The notes: a model not told the origin generated them from the letters alone. 7,991 bases of DNA from Gammaproteobacteria bacterium (GCA_007571115.1 RKSA01000043.1:1-7991); one strand, 5' to 3'. Positions 1 to 6,157 are shown, counted from the stretch's first letter. Program-made: numbers and translations.

Positions 1-2
1 TC

Positions 3-1184
3 ATGAAAAACCTGCGCAAACTGCTGCTGATCGGCTTGCTCGTTGCCGTCGTGGTCGCGCTGCCGTTCATCAACCGGCATTTTTCCGGCGTCGACGCCAA
101 GGAAGTCGACGTCGCGCCGGTCAGTCAGCGAGTCATCAGCCCCTCGATCCTCGCCTCGGGCTTCTTCGCCCACGAAGAGGAGGTGCTGCTGAGCAGCGAG
201 GTCATCGGCAAGGTCGCCGAGATCCTCGTCGAGGAAGGCGAACGGGTCGAGGCCGGGCAACTCGTGCTGCGAGTCGATGACCGCAATTTCCTCGCCGGGC
301 TCGAACAGGCCGAAGCTGCGGTGCGGCTCAACTCGATCGACATCGAGCGTCAGCAGGTGCGGATCGAGACCCTCGAACGCCAGTTCGAGCGCAGCAGCAG
401 CCTGTTCGAGCGCGGCCTGGTCGGCGAGGAGGAATTCGAACTCATGAGCAATCAGCTAGAGCTCGCGAGAATCGACCAGAAGTCGGCCCGCGAGCGGCTC
501 GCCCAAGCCGAGGCGCAGTTCGAGCAGGTCAACGACCAGTTGAGCAAGACGCGAATCGTTTCCCCCATCGATGGCGTCATCACCAGCCTCGACATCAAGG
601 TGGGAGAAACGGCGATCGCGAGTTCGACGAATATCCCCGGCTCTTCGCTGATGACCATCGCCAATCCGCAAAGCATCTATACCGAAGTGCTCGTCGACGA
701 GGCCGACATCGCCAACCTCGCGGTGGGCCAAAACGCCGAGATCGTCGCGATCGCCTGGCCCGACGAGCCGATTCGCGGCATTGTCCGCTACATCGCCAAT
801 AGCGCAAAGACCCAGCCCGGCCGCCAGGGGCTCAGCTTTACCGTGGAGATCGAGATTGTCGAAGCCGGCAACATCGAGCTGCGGCCCGGAATGTCGTGCC
901 GCGCCGAAATCTTCACCGCGCGGAACCAGGCAGTGCCAGCGGTGCCGATCCGGGCGCTGCTGTTCGAGGAGGACCGTTCGCGCCTGCTGAGCGAGCATTT
1001 CATCTTCGTCAACGACGACGGCATCGCGCGCAAGACTCCGGTCGAGGTCGGGGCTTCCGATGACGAATTCCAGGAACTGACGAGCGAAATCGGCGAAGAT
1101 GTCGAAATCGTCGTTGGCCCGGGCCGGGAATTGCGCAATTTGCTCGACGGCGACCGGCTCGAAGCGACCCGGGTCGAACTCTGA
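3..1184 (+). CDS. Periplasmic adaptor (membrane fusion protein) of a MacAB-like ABC transporter
   Basis: The 393-residue product is a HlyD/MacA-type adaptor, which links an inner-membrane ABC transporter to an outer-membrane channel. Seen: a basic N-terminus and hydrophobic anchor at about residues 5-22; a first lipoyl-like half at about 60-95 (GKVAEILVEEGERVEAGQ); a long charged alpha-helical hairpin at about 97-182, rich in Glu, Gln, Arg and Leu; the second lipoyl half at 184-204 (RIVSPIDGVITSLDIKVGE); then beta-barrel and membrane-proximal segments, with a typical RPGMSCRAEI at 294-303. Length and order match the family. At the hairpin tip the family's R-x3-L-x6-S motif reads R130, L134, G141, so the serine is missing. 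The ATG lies two bases into the window, so its ribosome site is unseen; ATGA here could overlap the stop of an upstream gene. The ATPase gene follows after 14 bases. Family assignment is firm; the exported substrate is unknown. Confidence 0.93.
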   Translation: MKNLRKLLLIGLLVAVVVALPFINRHFSGVDAKEVDVAPVSQRVISPSILASGFFAHEEEVLLSSEVIGKVAEILVEEGERVEAGQLVLRVDDRNFLAGLEQAEAAVRLNSIDIERQQVRIETLERQFERSSSLFERGLVGEEEFELMSNQLELARIDQKSARERLAQAEAQFEQVNDQLSKTRIVSPIDGVITSLDIKVGETAIASSTNIPGSSLMTIANPQSIYTEVLVDEADIANLAVGQNAEIVAIAWPDEPIRGIVRYIANSAKTQPGRQGLSFTVEIEIVEAGNIELRPGMSCRAEIFTARNQAVPAVPIRALLFEEDRSRLLSEHFIFVNDDGIARKTPVEVGASDDEFQELTSEIGEDVEIVVGPGRELRNLLDGDRLEATRVEL

Positions 1185-1198
1185 GCGACGGAACCGAC

Positions 1199-1897
1199 AT
1201 GGCGCTGATCCGCCTCACCGGAATCAACCGGCACTACCAGATGGGCTCGCAGCTCGTGCGCGCCCTCGATGGCATCGATGTCGAAATCGAGCGCAACGAG
1301 TACGTTGCCTTCGTTGGCTCGTCGGGCTCGGGCAAGTCGACCTTTCTCAACATCCTCGGCTGCCTCGACCGCCCCACTTCGGGGCAGTACTTTCTCAATG
1401 GCAGCCATGTCGAGGCGATGGACCACAACGAGCTCGCGGAAATCCGCAACCGCGAAATCGGCTTCATCTTCCAGAGTTTCAACCTGCTGCCACGCGCCAA
1501 CGCCCTGGGCAATGTCATGCAGCCCCTGGTGTATCGCCGCACTGGCTATCGCCAGCGGCGGGAAATGGCCACCGAAGCGCTGCGCCGGGTCGGGCTCGGA
1601 GATCGCATGGGCCATCTGCCCAACGAGCTTTCCGGCGGTCAGCGGCAACGGGTGGCGATCGCCCGGGCCCTCGTCACCCGGCCTTCGATCGTTCTCGCCG
1701 ACGAGCCGACGGGCAATCTCGACTCGCACACTTCGACCGAGATCATGCAATTGTTCGACGAGCTCCACGGCGAAGGCCAGACCTTGATCCTCGTCACCCA
1801 CGAACGCGACATCGCCAGGCATTGCCAGCGAGTCATCGAATTGCAGGACGGGCGAATCTTTCGCGACCGGTCCATGAACGCAGCCGAGATGCACTGA
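1199..1897 (+). CDS. ABC transporter ATP-binding protein, MacB/LolD type
   Basis: This 232-residue protein is a stand-alone nucleotide-binding subunit that hydrolyses ATP to drive the neighbouring permease from the cytoplasmic face. All key motifs are present: Walker A GSSGSGKST at 40-48, Q-loop FIFQSFNLLPR with Gln92, signature LSGGQRQR at 144-151, Walker B SIVLADEP at 163-170 with catalytic Glu169, D-loop GNLD at 172-175 and switch His201. The SFNLLPR and DEPTGNLD stretches are typical of the MacB/LolD/FtsE group. The ATG is preceded by only a weak purine stretch (gacgga). It lies 14 bases after the adaptor stop, so cotranscription is expected. E. coli MacB fuses ATPase and permease in one chain; here they are separate, a common arrangement. 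With an adaptor next door, an export role is more likely than a Lol-type lipoprotein-release role. Confidence 0.95.
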   Translation: MALIRLTGINRHYQMGSQLVRALDGIDVEIERNEYVAFVGSSGSGKSTFLNILGCLDRPTSGQYFLNGSHVEAMDHNELAEIRNREIGFIFQSFNLLPRANALGNVMQPLVYRRTGYRQRREMATEALRRVGLGDRMGHLPNELSGGQRQRVAIARALVTRPSIVLADEPTGNLDSHTSTEIMQLFDELHGEGQTLILVTHERDIARHCQRVIELQDGRIFRDRSMNAAEMH

Positions 1898-3123
1898 TGT
1901 TCTACCTGATCCTCGAAAGCACGCGTTCGGCGTTGACCTCGATCTTCGCCCATGGCCTGCGCAGCTTTCTGACGACGCTCGGCATCGTCATCGGCGTTGC
2001 CAGCGTGATCGCCGTCGTCTCGCTCACCCAGGGAATGAGCGCCTTCATCGACGAGAGCTTTTCCTCGCTGGGCTCGAACAGCCTGACGATCGAGTCATAC
2101 ACGCCGTTTTCCGAGGCGATTCGTGGCGCGCGGGCGCGACTGACCCCCGACGACCTCGAACTGATCGAACGGCGCGGCGAAGGAATCGCATCGATCACGC
2201 CGATTCTTCCCGCGTCGCGGATGACGCAGATCCGCTACGGAGCGCAGAGCACTTTTAGCCAGATCATGGGAACGACCTATGCGTATCGCGATGTTGCCCA
2301 GGCGTACGTGCAGTCAGGCCGTTTCATCGCCACAAGCGACAACCAGACTCGCCGCCGCGTCGCCGTAATCGGCGAAACGATCCGCGACGATCTCGGCCTG
2401 CCGTCCAACCCGGTCAACGAGTACTTCGAAATCTCCGGCGAATGGTTCAAGGTGATCGGTCTGCTCGAAACCAAGGGGGATTTCGTGGGTTTTGATCAGG
2501 ACGACATCGCGCTCATTCCCTATGCGACGATGCGCAGCCTGATCGGCAACCGCTACCAGCCCGACATCCAGATCCAGTTGAGCCTGAGCGACGAGGCCAA
2601 TGTCGAGGACGTCAAGCGCCAACTGACCGCGCTGCTGCGCAATGCCCACGACCTCGGCCCTGGCGATGGCAACGATTTCACGATCCGCACTCCCGAACAA
2701 TTGCTCGATACTTTCGACACGATCATCGGCACGGTGACCCTTGTGGTCGGCGGAATCGTCTCGATCTCGCTGCTCGTCGGCGGAATCGGCATCATGAACA
2801 TCATGCTCGTTTCGGTCACCGAACGAACCCGGGAAATCGGCATCTGCAAGGCGATCGGCGCCAAGCGGCATCACATTCTCGCCCAGTTCCTGATCGAGGC
2901 AGTGCTGCTTTCCCTGCTCGGCGGACTGATCGGCCTCGCCCTTGGCTTCGGCCTCGGCGCTGCCATTTCGAGCGCCATCGAATCGTTCCCGCCAGCAAGC
3001 ATCCCCTTCTGGGCGATCACCCTCGCCCTCGGCTTCTCAGGCTTCGTCGGCATCCTGTTCGGCATCCTGCCAGCCGCCAAAGCCGCCAACCTCGACCCCA
3101 TCGACGCATTACGCTACGAGTAG
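1897..3123 (+). CDS. MacB-type ABC transporter permease (MacB_PCD plus FtsX domains)
   Basis: The 408-residue inner-membrane permease has the MacB topology. A first membrane helix lies at about 22-45, a periplasmic core domain at about 46-275, then three helices at about 278-305, 332-358 and 370-395. Diagnostic stretches are LRSFLTTLGIVIGVASVIAV at 21-40, LVGGIGIMNIMLVSVTERTR at 293-312, and the C-terminal GILPAAKAANLDPIDALRYE at 389-408. The open frame extends far upstream inside the ATPase gene, but MFYLILEST at 1897 is the sensible start. Its ATG overlaps the ATPase stop by one base (TGATG), with a GAG eight bases before, which suggests translational coupling. One small oddity is Cys317 in REIGICKAIGA, where Arg is usual. 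This is mechanotransmission-type transport working with a periplasmic adaptor; the substrate (macrolide, peptide, lipid or siderophore) cannot be read from sequence. Confidence 0.94.
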   Translation: MFYLILESTRSALTSIFAHGLRSFLTTLGIVIGVASVIAVVSLTQGMSAFIDESFSSLGSNSLTIESYTPFSEAIRGARARLTPDDLELIERRGEGIASITPILPASRMTQIRYGAQSTFSQIMGTTYAYRDVAQAYVQSGRFIATSDNQTRRRVAVIGETIRDDLGLPSNPVNEYFEISGEWFKVIGLLETKGDFVGFDQDDIALIPYATMRSLIGNRYQPDIQIQLSLSDEANVEDVKRQLTALLRNAHDLGPGDGNDFTIRTPEQLLDTFDTIIGTVTLVVGGIVSISLLVGGIGIMNIMLVSVTERTREIGICKAIGAKRHHILAQFLIEAVLLSLLGGLIGLALGFGLGAAISSAIESFPPASIPFWAITLALGFSGFVGILFGILPAAKAANLDPIDALRYE

Positions 3124-3202
3124 CCGGTCAAGGGCAGCAGCAATCGCGGGGACGCCATCCGTCACACCCTGCCCCCCCATCGAGCATCTGGCCACTCGGA
3201 AT

Positions 3203-3231
3203 TTGACGCGGTGCGGCTGGGACATTACCCT
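3203..3231 (+). promoter_or_regulatory. Putative sigma-70-like promoter for the GlcG/HbpS-like gene
   Basis: TTGACG (3203-3208) is separated by 17 bases from TACCCT (3226-3231), which keeps the key T1, A2 and T6 of a -10 box. It would start transcription near 3238 and give a leader of about 60 bases before the ATG at 3301. An 11-base perfect palindrome (TTTCC-G-GGAAA, 3267-3277) lies in that leader. The rest of the 3124-3300 spacer shows nothing else convincing. This is a consensus match by eye only. Confidence 0.4.
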
Positions 3232-3287
3232 TGGCGGTGTTGGCGCTCTGGGGCGGCATGGCGGGTTTTCCGGGAAATTTTCGAAAC

Positions 3288-3291
3288 GAGG
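3288..3291 (+). promoter_or_regulatory. Ribosome binding site choosing the start at 3301
   Basis: GAGG sits nine bases before the ATG at 3301. The alternative in-frame ATGs at 3319, 3328, 3337 and 3361 are preceded only by repeat sequence without a Shine-Dalgarno match. This favours the first ATG even though it gives an unusually long signal-peptide n-region. Confidence 0.5.
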
Positions 3292-3300
3292 CATAGGGCT

Positions 3301-3345
3301 ATGACACGAATCACATGCATGACACGAATGACACGAATGACGCGC
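3301..3345 (+). repeat. Five-unit 9-base tandem repeat at the start of the GlcG/HbpS-like gene
   Basis: Units in register are ATGACACGA, ATCACATGC, ATGACACGA, ATGACACGA and ATGACGCGC. Three are identical, one differs at two positions and one at three. The period is a multiple of three, so copy-number change would preserve the frame while adding or removing Met-Thr-Arg. Four of five units supply an in-frame ATG. Confidence 0.85.
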
Positions 3346-3819
3346 GAGCTGCACGGGGCAATGCTTGCATTGCTCTTGCTCCTTGCATCGGCGAGTGCGC
3401 TCGCCCAGGAAGAAGAGGCGGAATCGCTGATGACGTATGCGCTCGCTTCCCAGGCGATGGCTGCGGCCGAGGCCTACGCGCGCGAGCAGGGCTGGGACGT
3501 GACGATCCTCATCACCGACCAGAACAACAATCCGGTCATGCTGCACCGCATCGATGGCGCCTATGCGCGTTCCTTCGGCTACGCCACTGCCAAGTCGCTG
3601 GTGGTGAACAAGACCGGGCTCGCATCGGGCGAGTACGGCCGACGCGTGCAAGCCGGCGAGATGGAAGCGATCGAGGGGGGCGTGACCTTTGCCGGCGGAG
3701 TTCCGATCTTCGTCGACGGTGAGCGGATCGGTTCGATCTCGATCAGCGGCGTGACTGCGGCCCAGGACGAGGAAGCAGCGATCGTCGGCGCCGAAGCGAT
3801 CGGCAGCGCAACGAACTGA
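3301..3819 (+). CDS. Secreted GlcG/HbpS-like (DUF336) protein
   Basis: The 172-residue product belongs to the GlcG/HbpS (DUF336) family. Some members bind haem or cobalamin; others accompany glycolate or diol catabolism. Seen: a hydrophobic run LALLLLLASASALA at 22-35 ending in a signal-peptidase I-like ALA|Q site (cleavage about 35/36); then a domain of about 135 residues with VTILITDQNNNPVMLHRIDG at 67-86 and AGGVPIFVDGERIGSISISG at 131-150, followed by QDEEAAIVGAEAI, the usual conserved end. The protein should be periplasmic. The first 15 codons are a 9-base repeat encoding MTR-like triplets, so the start could instead be 3337, which gives a textbook 24-residue signal peptide, or 3361. It appears to have its own promoter and is followed by a repeat-filled spacer. 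The ligand is unknown and haem binding is only inferred from relatives. Confidence 0.85.
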   Translation: MTRITCMTRMTRMTRELHGAMLALLLLLASASALAQEEEAESLMTYALASQAMAAAEAYAREQGWDVTILITDQNNNPVMLHRIDGAYARSFGYATAKSLVVNKTGLASGEYGRRVQAGEMEAIEGGVTFAGGVPIFVDGERIGSISISGVTAAQDEEAAIVGAEAIGSATN

Positions 3820-3848
3820 TCGATCCGGGAGGCTCGTCAAGCGAAGCC

Positions 3849-3960
3849 GCGACGCTTTTCACTCGCGACGCTTTTCACTCGCGACGCTTCTCACCCGTGA
3901 CGCTCTCGGCCTGCGGCTCTCTTTGTCCGCGATGCTCCTGGCCCGCGATGCTTTTCGTCG
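3849..3960. repeat. Seven-unit degenerate 16-base tandem repeat in the intergenic spacer
   Basis: Seven consecutive 16-base units stay exactly in register: 3849, 3865, 3881, 3897, 3913, 3929 and 3945. Units 1 and 2 are identical (GCGACGCTTTTCACTC) and unit 3 differs at two positions. Later units diverge but keep a GCGAYGCT-like head and a pyrimidine-rich tail. The array fills most of the 185-base gap between the GlcG/HbpS-like and qorA genes. No coding role is apparent. It could be a decayed minisatellite, a protein-binding array or a spacer; the sequence does not decide. Confidence 0.85.
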
Positions 3961-3970
3961 GGCATCGCGG
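3943..3970. repeat. Perfect 9-bp inverted repeat (hairpin) before qorA
   Basis: CCGCGATGC (3943-3951) and GCATCGCGG (3962-3970) are perfect complements around a 10-base loop beginning TTTT. The left arm lies in the last unit of the 16-base repeat; the same CCGCGATGC also occurs at 3927-3935. No T-run follows, so it is a poor intrinsic terminator. It may be an operator or an RNA hairpin 34 bases upstream of the qorA ATG. Confidence 0.45.
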
Positions 3971-4000
3971 CTCTGATTGTGGCTGACTAGCGAAAGTCCG

Positions 4001-4036
4001 AAACATGCAGCAAGACATGCAACGAAACATGCAAGC
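4001..4036 (+). repeat. Three-unit 12-base repeat at the start of qorA
   Basis: Units AAACATGCAGCA, AGACATGCAACG and AAACATGCAAGC share the core RACATGCA. Each contains an in-frame ATG (4005, 4017, 4029), giving MQQD-MQRN-MQAV at the protein N-terminus. Confidence 0.75.
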
Positions 4037-5021
4037 GGTGCGGATCCACGAATTCGGCGGCCCCGAGGCGCTTTGCATCGAGGAGCTGGCGACTCCCTGC
4101 CCTCGCGCTGGCGAAGCGCTGGTGAAGCTCGAGGCCGTCGGCGTCAATTTCATCGACACGTATCAGCGCAAGGGCCTGTACCCGGTTCCGTTGCCAGCGA
4201 CGCTGGGCCTGGAAGGCGCTGGCAGCGTCGTCGCGACCGGGCCTGAAGTGCGGAGCATCAAGCCGGGGGACCGGGTCGCCTTCGCCGATGTCAGGGGAGC
4301 ATACGCCGAATGCGTGGCGGCGCCGGAGCAGCGGCTCGTGCCGATCCCCGACGGGGTTTCCGCAGATACAGCGGCGGCAGCGATGCTGCAAGGGATGACC
4401 GCGCACTACCTGAGCCAGACGACCTGCAAGCTCGGAGCGCAAGACCGCTGCCTGATCCATGCCGCCGCTGGCGGCGTCGGCCTGTTGCTCATCCAGATGG
4501 CAAGGAACGCCGGCGCCTTCGTCATCGGCACGTGCTCGAGCGAGGCCAAGGCCGAGCTTGCCAGCGCCGCAGGCGCCGATGCAGTCATTCTCTATACCGA
4601 GCAGGACTTCAAGACCGAAGTGCAACGCATCACTGCTGGCGAGGGAGTCACCGTCGCCTATGACTCGGTCGGCAAGGCGACTTTCGAGGACAGCCTCGAC
4701 TGCCTCGCCAGGCGCGGGCGCATGGTGCTCTATGGCAATGCCAGCGGACCGGTCACCGAGTGCAACCCGGCGAGCCTTGCCAGCAGGGGCTCGCTGTTCC
4801 TGACTCGCCCGACGCTGTTCGACTACATCGCCAGCCGCGAGGAACTCGTCGAACGCAGCAGCGAGGTGTTTCGCTGGGTCCGCGAAGGCAGCCTGGATCT
4901 GCGAATCGGCCACCGTTATCCGCTCGCCGAGGCCCGGGCAGCCCACGAGGCCCTCGAAGCGCGGCGCACCACCGGCAAGGTGCTGCTCAAGCCCGGAGCA
5001 AACCGAGGTTTCGCTGCGTGA
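4005..5021 (+). CDS. qorA: NADPH:quinone oxidoreductase, QorA type (zinc-independent MDR family)
   Basis: The 338-residue cytoplasmic enzyme of the medium-chain dehydrogenase/reductase superfamily should reduce quinones with NADPH. Seen: an N-terminal GroES-like domain with NFIDTYQRKGLYP (48-60) and the LGLEGAG segment (67-73); the nucleotide-binding glycine motif AAGGVG at 154-159 within HAAAGGVGLLLIQMA; YDSVGKATFEDSLDCLARRG (219-238); and TRPTLFDYIASREEL (267-281), all close to E. coli QorA as I remember it. The zinc-ligand pattern of alcohol dehydrogenases is absent. The start is uncertain: ATGs at 4005, 4017 and 4029 lie in a 12-base repeat and none has a good ribosome site. The start at 4029 (MQAVRIHEFGG, 330 residues) fits the family length best. 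The preceding spacer is repeat-rich; the following gene begins 50 bases downstream and may be cotranscribed. Confidence 0.93.
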   Translation: MQQDMQRNMQAVRIHEFGGPEALCIEELATPCPRAGEALVKLEAVGVNFIDTYQRKGLYPVPLPATLGLEGAGSVVATGPEVRSIKPGDRVAFADVRGAYAECVAAPEQRLVPIPDGVSADTAAAAMLQGMTAHYLSQTTCKLGAQDRCLIHAAAGGVGLLLIQMARNAGAFVIGTCSSEAKAELASAAGADAVILYTEQDFKTEVQRITAGEGVTVAYDSVGKATFEDSLDCLARRGRMVLYGNASGPVTECNPASLASRGSLFLTRPTLFDYIASREELVERSSEVFRWVREGSLDLRIGHRYPLAEARAAHEALEARRTTGKVLLKPGANRGFAA

Positions 5022-5058
5022 GCGAGGCTGCGCCGCACACAGGCGGGATTCGACCAAC

Positions 5059-5063
5059 GAGGA
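5059..5063 (+). promoter_or_regulatory. Ribosome binding site for the beta-propeller gene
   Basis: GAGGA lies eight bases before the ATG at 5072. It fixes this start even though the same frame stays open back into qorA. Confidence 0.7.
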
Positions 5064-5071
5064 TTGCATTC

Positions 5072-6073
5072 ATGAACCAGCGACTGTTTCTTCTTCCGTT
5101 CGCGGCCGTGACATTGGCCGCACTCGCTCGCTGCGGCGATGCAGAACAGCAGGGACATCGGCTCGAAGCAGCGCAGCGGGTCGCTTTCGCTCCGATCAGC
5201 GAAATGAGCGGCATCGCGCGAAGCCCCCTCGACGGCCTGTTCTGGGTGCATAACGACAGCGGCGACGAAGCGCGGCTGTTCGCCCTCGACGCCGCAGGCC
5301 GCGTGCAGATTCCCGCAAGCCTCGCCGACGAGTATCACGGCGTGACCAAGCAGCCGGGCAAGCGGCAATGGCCGGGAGTGCTGATCGACAATGCGAGCAA
5401 CAAGGACTGGGAAGACCTCGCGAGCGACGGCCTCAACCTGTACATCGCCGACCTCGGCAACAACGGCAATTCCCGGCGCGACCTGGGCATTTTTGTCGTT
5501 CCCTGGAGATCGCTCGGCGACACCCGCAGCGCGAGCGCGACCCGCTTCATTCCCGTGCATTATCCGGACCAGGAGGATTTTCCGCCGCTGGCGCGGCATT
5601 ACGATAGCGAAAGCCTGTTTTTCGCCGATGGCAGCCTGTACGCGATCACCAAGCACCGCGAACCCTTCCCCAGCCAGCAAATGCAGCCCGGCGCCAAGCT
5701 GTACCGGCTCGATTCGCTCGCCGAGTCGCCATCGAACGCCTTGACCCTGATCGACCGGAACGAGCAGCTCACCGCAGCCACTGCCGCAGCGCTGTCGCCC
5801 GATGGCGCGACACTCGCGGTGCTGTCGTACACGGCGATCTGGCTGTTCGAGAAACCCGAGACCGGCGACGCCTGGCTTTCGGCGCCTTCGCGCAGGCTCG
5901 CACTCGATACGGACTCGGCGCGGCAAGTGGAAGCGATCGCCTGGCTCGATGGCGAAACCTTGATCGTCAGCAACGAGCAGCGCGACTGGTTCGAAGTGCC
6001 GCTAGCGCTGTTCCCGCAGCATGGTGAAAAGGCCCGGGACTCGCGATCCGCGAAGACTCCCAGCACCGAATAG
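5072..6073 (+). CDS. Exported beta-propeller-like protein of unknown function
   Basis: I do not recognise a characterised homologue for this 333-residue protein. The N-terminus (MNQRLFLLPFAAVTLAALARC) is a signal-like hydrophobic segment ending at Cys21. The residue before that cysteine is Arg, so a lipoprotein box is imperfect and ordinary cleavage or a poor lipobox are both possible. The body has repeated propeller-blade-like strands: EMSGIARSPLDGLFWVHNDS (44-63), DWEDLASDGLNLYIADLGNN (112-131), DSESLFFADGSLYAITK (178-194), AALSPDGATLAVLSY (239-253) and VEAIAWLDGETLIVSNEQRD (286-305). A Glu-x-[Leu/Ile/Met] recurs at the start of successive blades (EMSGIA, WEDLA, SESLF, VEAIA). It resembles the esterase-like/phytase-like propeller proteins often annotated as hypothetical. 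Periplasmic or membrane-anchored location is likely. It sits 50 bases after qorA and ends 91 bases before acnB, with no functional link evident. Confidence 0.85.
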   Translation: MNQRLFLLPFAAVTLAALARCGDAEQQGHRLEAAQRVAFAPISEMSGIARSPLDGLFWVHNDSGDEARLFALDAAGRVQIPASLADEYHGVTKQPGKRQWPGVLIDNASNKDWEDLASDGLNLYIADLGNNGNSRRDLGIFVVPWRSLGDTRSASATRFIPVHYPDQEDFPPLARHYDSESLFFADGSLYAITKHREPFPSQQMQPGAKLYRLDSLAESPSNALTLIDRNEQLTAATAAALSPDGATLAVLSYTAIWLFEKPETGDAWLSAPSRRLALDTDSARQVEAIAWLDGETLIVSNEQRDWFEVPLALFPQHGEKARDSRSAKTPSTE

Positions 6074-6097
6074 CACACCATCCCGCCACGGCCAAGA

Positions 6098-6118
6098 AGC
6101 GCATTGCGCTGGATTTTT
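6098..6118 (+). terminator. Weak candidate intrinsic terminator after the propeller gene
   Basis: AGCGC-ATT-GCGCT (6098-6110) forms a 5-bp stem, followed after GGA by TTTTT (6114-6118). The stem is short and not flush with the T-run, so efficiency would be low. It may simply be chance in this 91-base spacer. Confidence 0.3.
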
Positions 6119-6138
6119 GCACCGTTCTGGCGTAGAAT
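6110..6138 (+). promoter_or_regulatory. Possible acnB promoter
   Basis: TAGAAT (6133-6138) is a good -10-like hexamer, with a weak TGGATT (6110-6115) at 17-base spacing as -35. A start near 6145 would leave about 20 bases of leader before the TTG codon. The TTGCAC at 6117 is too close (10 bases) to serve as -35. Confidence 0.3.
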
Positions 6139-6151
6139 GGCGGGCATTTCC

Positions 6152-6157
6152 AGAGGA
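6152..6157 (+). promoter_or_regulatory. Strong ribosome binding site fixing the TTG start of acnB
   Basis: AGAGGA ends seven bases before TTG at 6165. The match and spacing are the main evidence that acnB starts at this TTG and not at a downstream ATG. Confidence 0.75.

Noticed and set aside
788..1894. 368-codon antisense open frame across the adaptor/ATPase junction
   Set aside because: It spans two well-supported sense genes and shows no domain. Its length is explained by GC-rich codon bias.
1099..1896. Long upstream extension of the permease frame
   Set aside because: The segment runs out of frame through the ATPase gene and is Arg/Pro-rich shadow sequence. Permease homology begins at the ATG at 1897.
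1199..3123. Separate ATPase and permease genes as a broken MacB fusion
   Set aside because: Both proteins are complete with their own starts and a coupled overlap. Split MacB-type systems are common and not a pseudogene.
3132..3174. GGGCAG...CTGCCC inverted repeat after the permease stop as a terminator
   Set aside because: Six-base arms separated by about 30 bases with no T-run do not make a credible terminator.
3109..3840. 243-codon antisense open frame over the GlcG/HbpS-like gene, with a Cys-His-rich stretch (HSCHSCHACDSCHS)
   Set aside because: The apparent metal-binding motif is just the reverse complement of the 9-base ATGACACGA repeat. The sense strand has a clear family match.
3987..5069. 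360-codon antisense open frame across qorA
   Set aside because: It mirrors the qorA codons and has no signature, signal or plausible ribosome site.
6117..6138. TTGCAC...TAGAAT as an acnB promoter pair
   Set aside because: The hexamers are only 10 bases apart, too close for a sigma-70 promoter. Only the -10-like box was kept, with a weaker -35.
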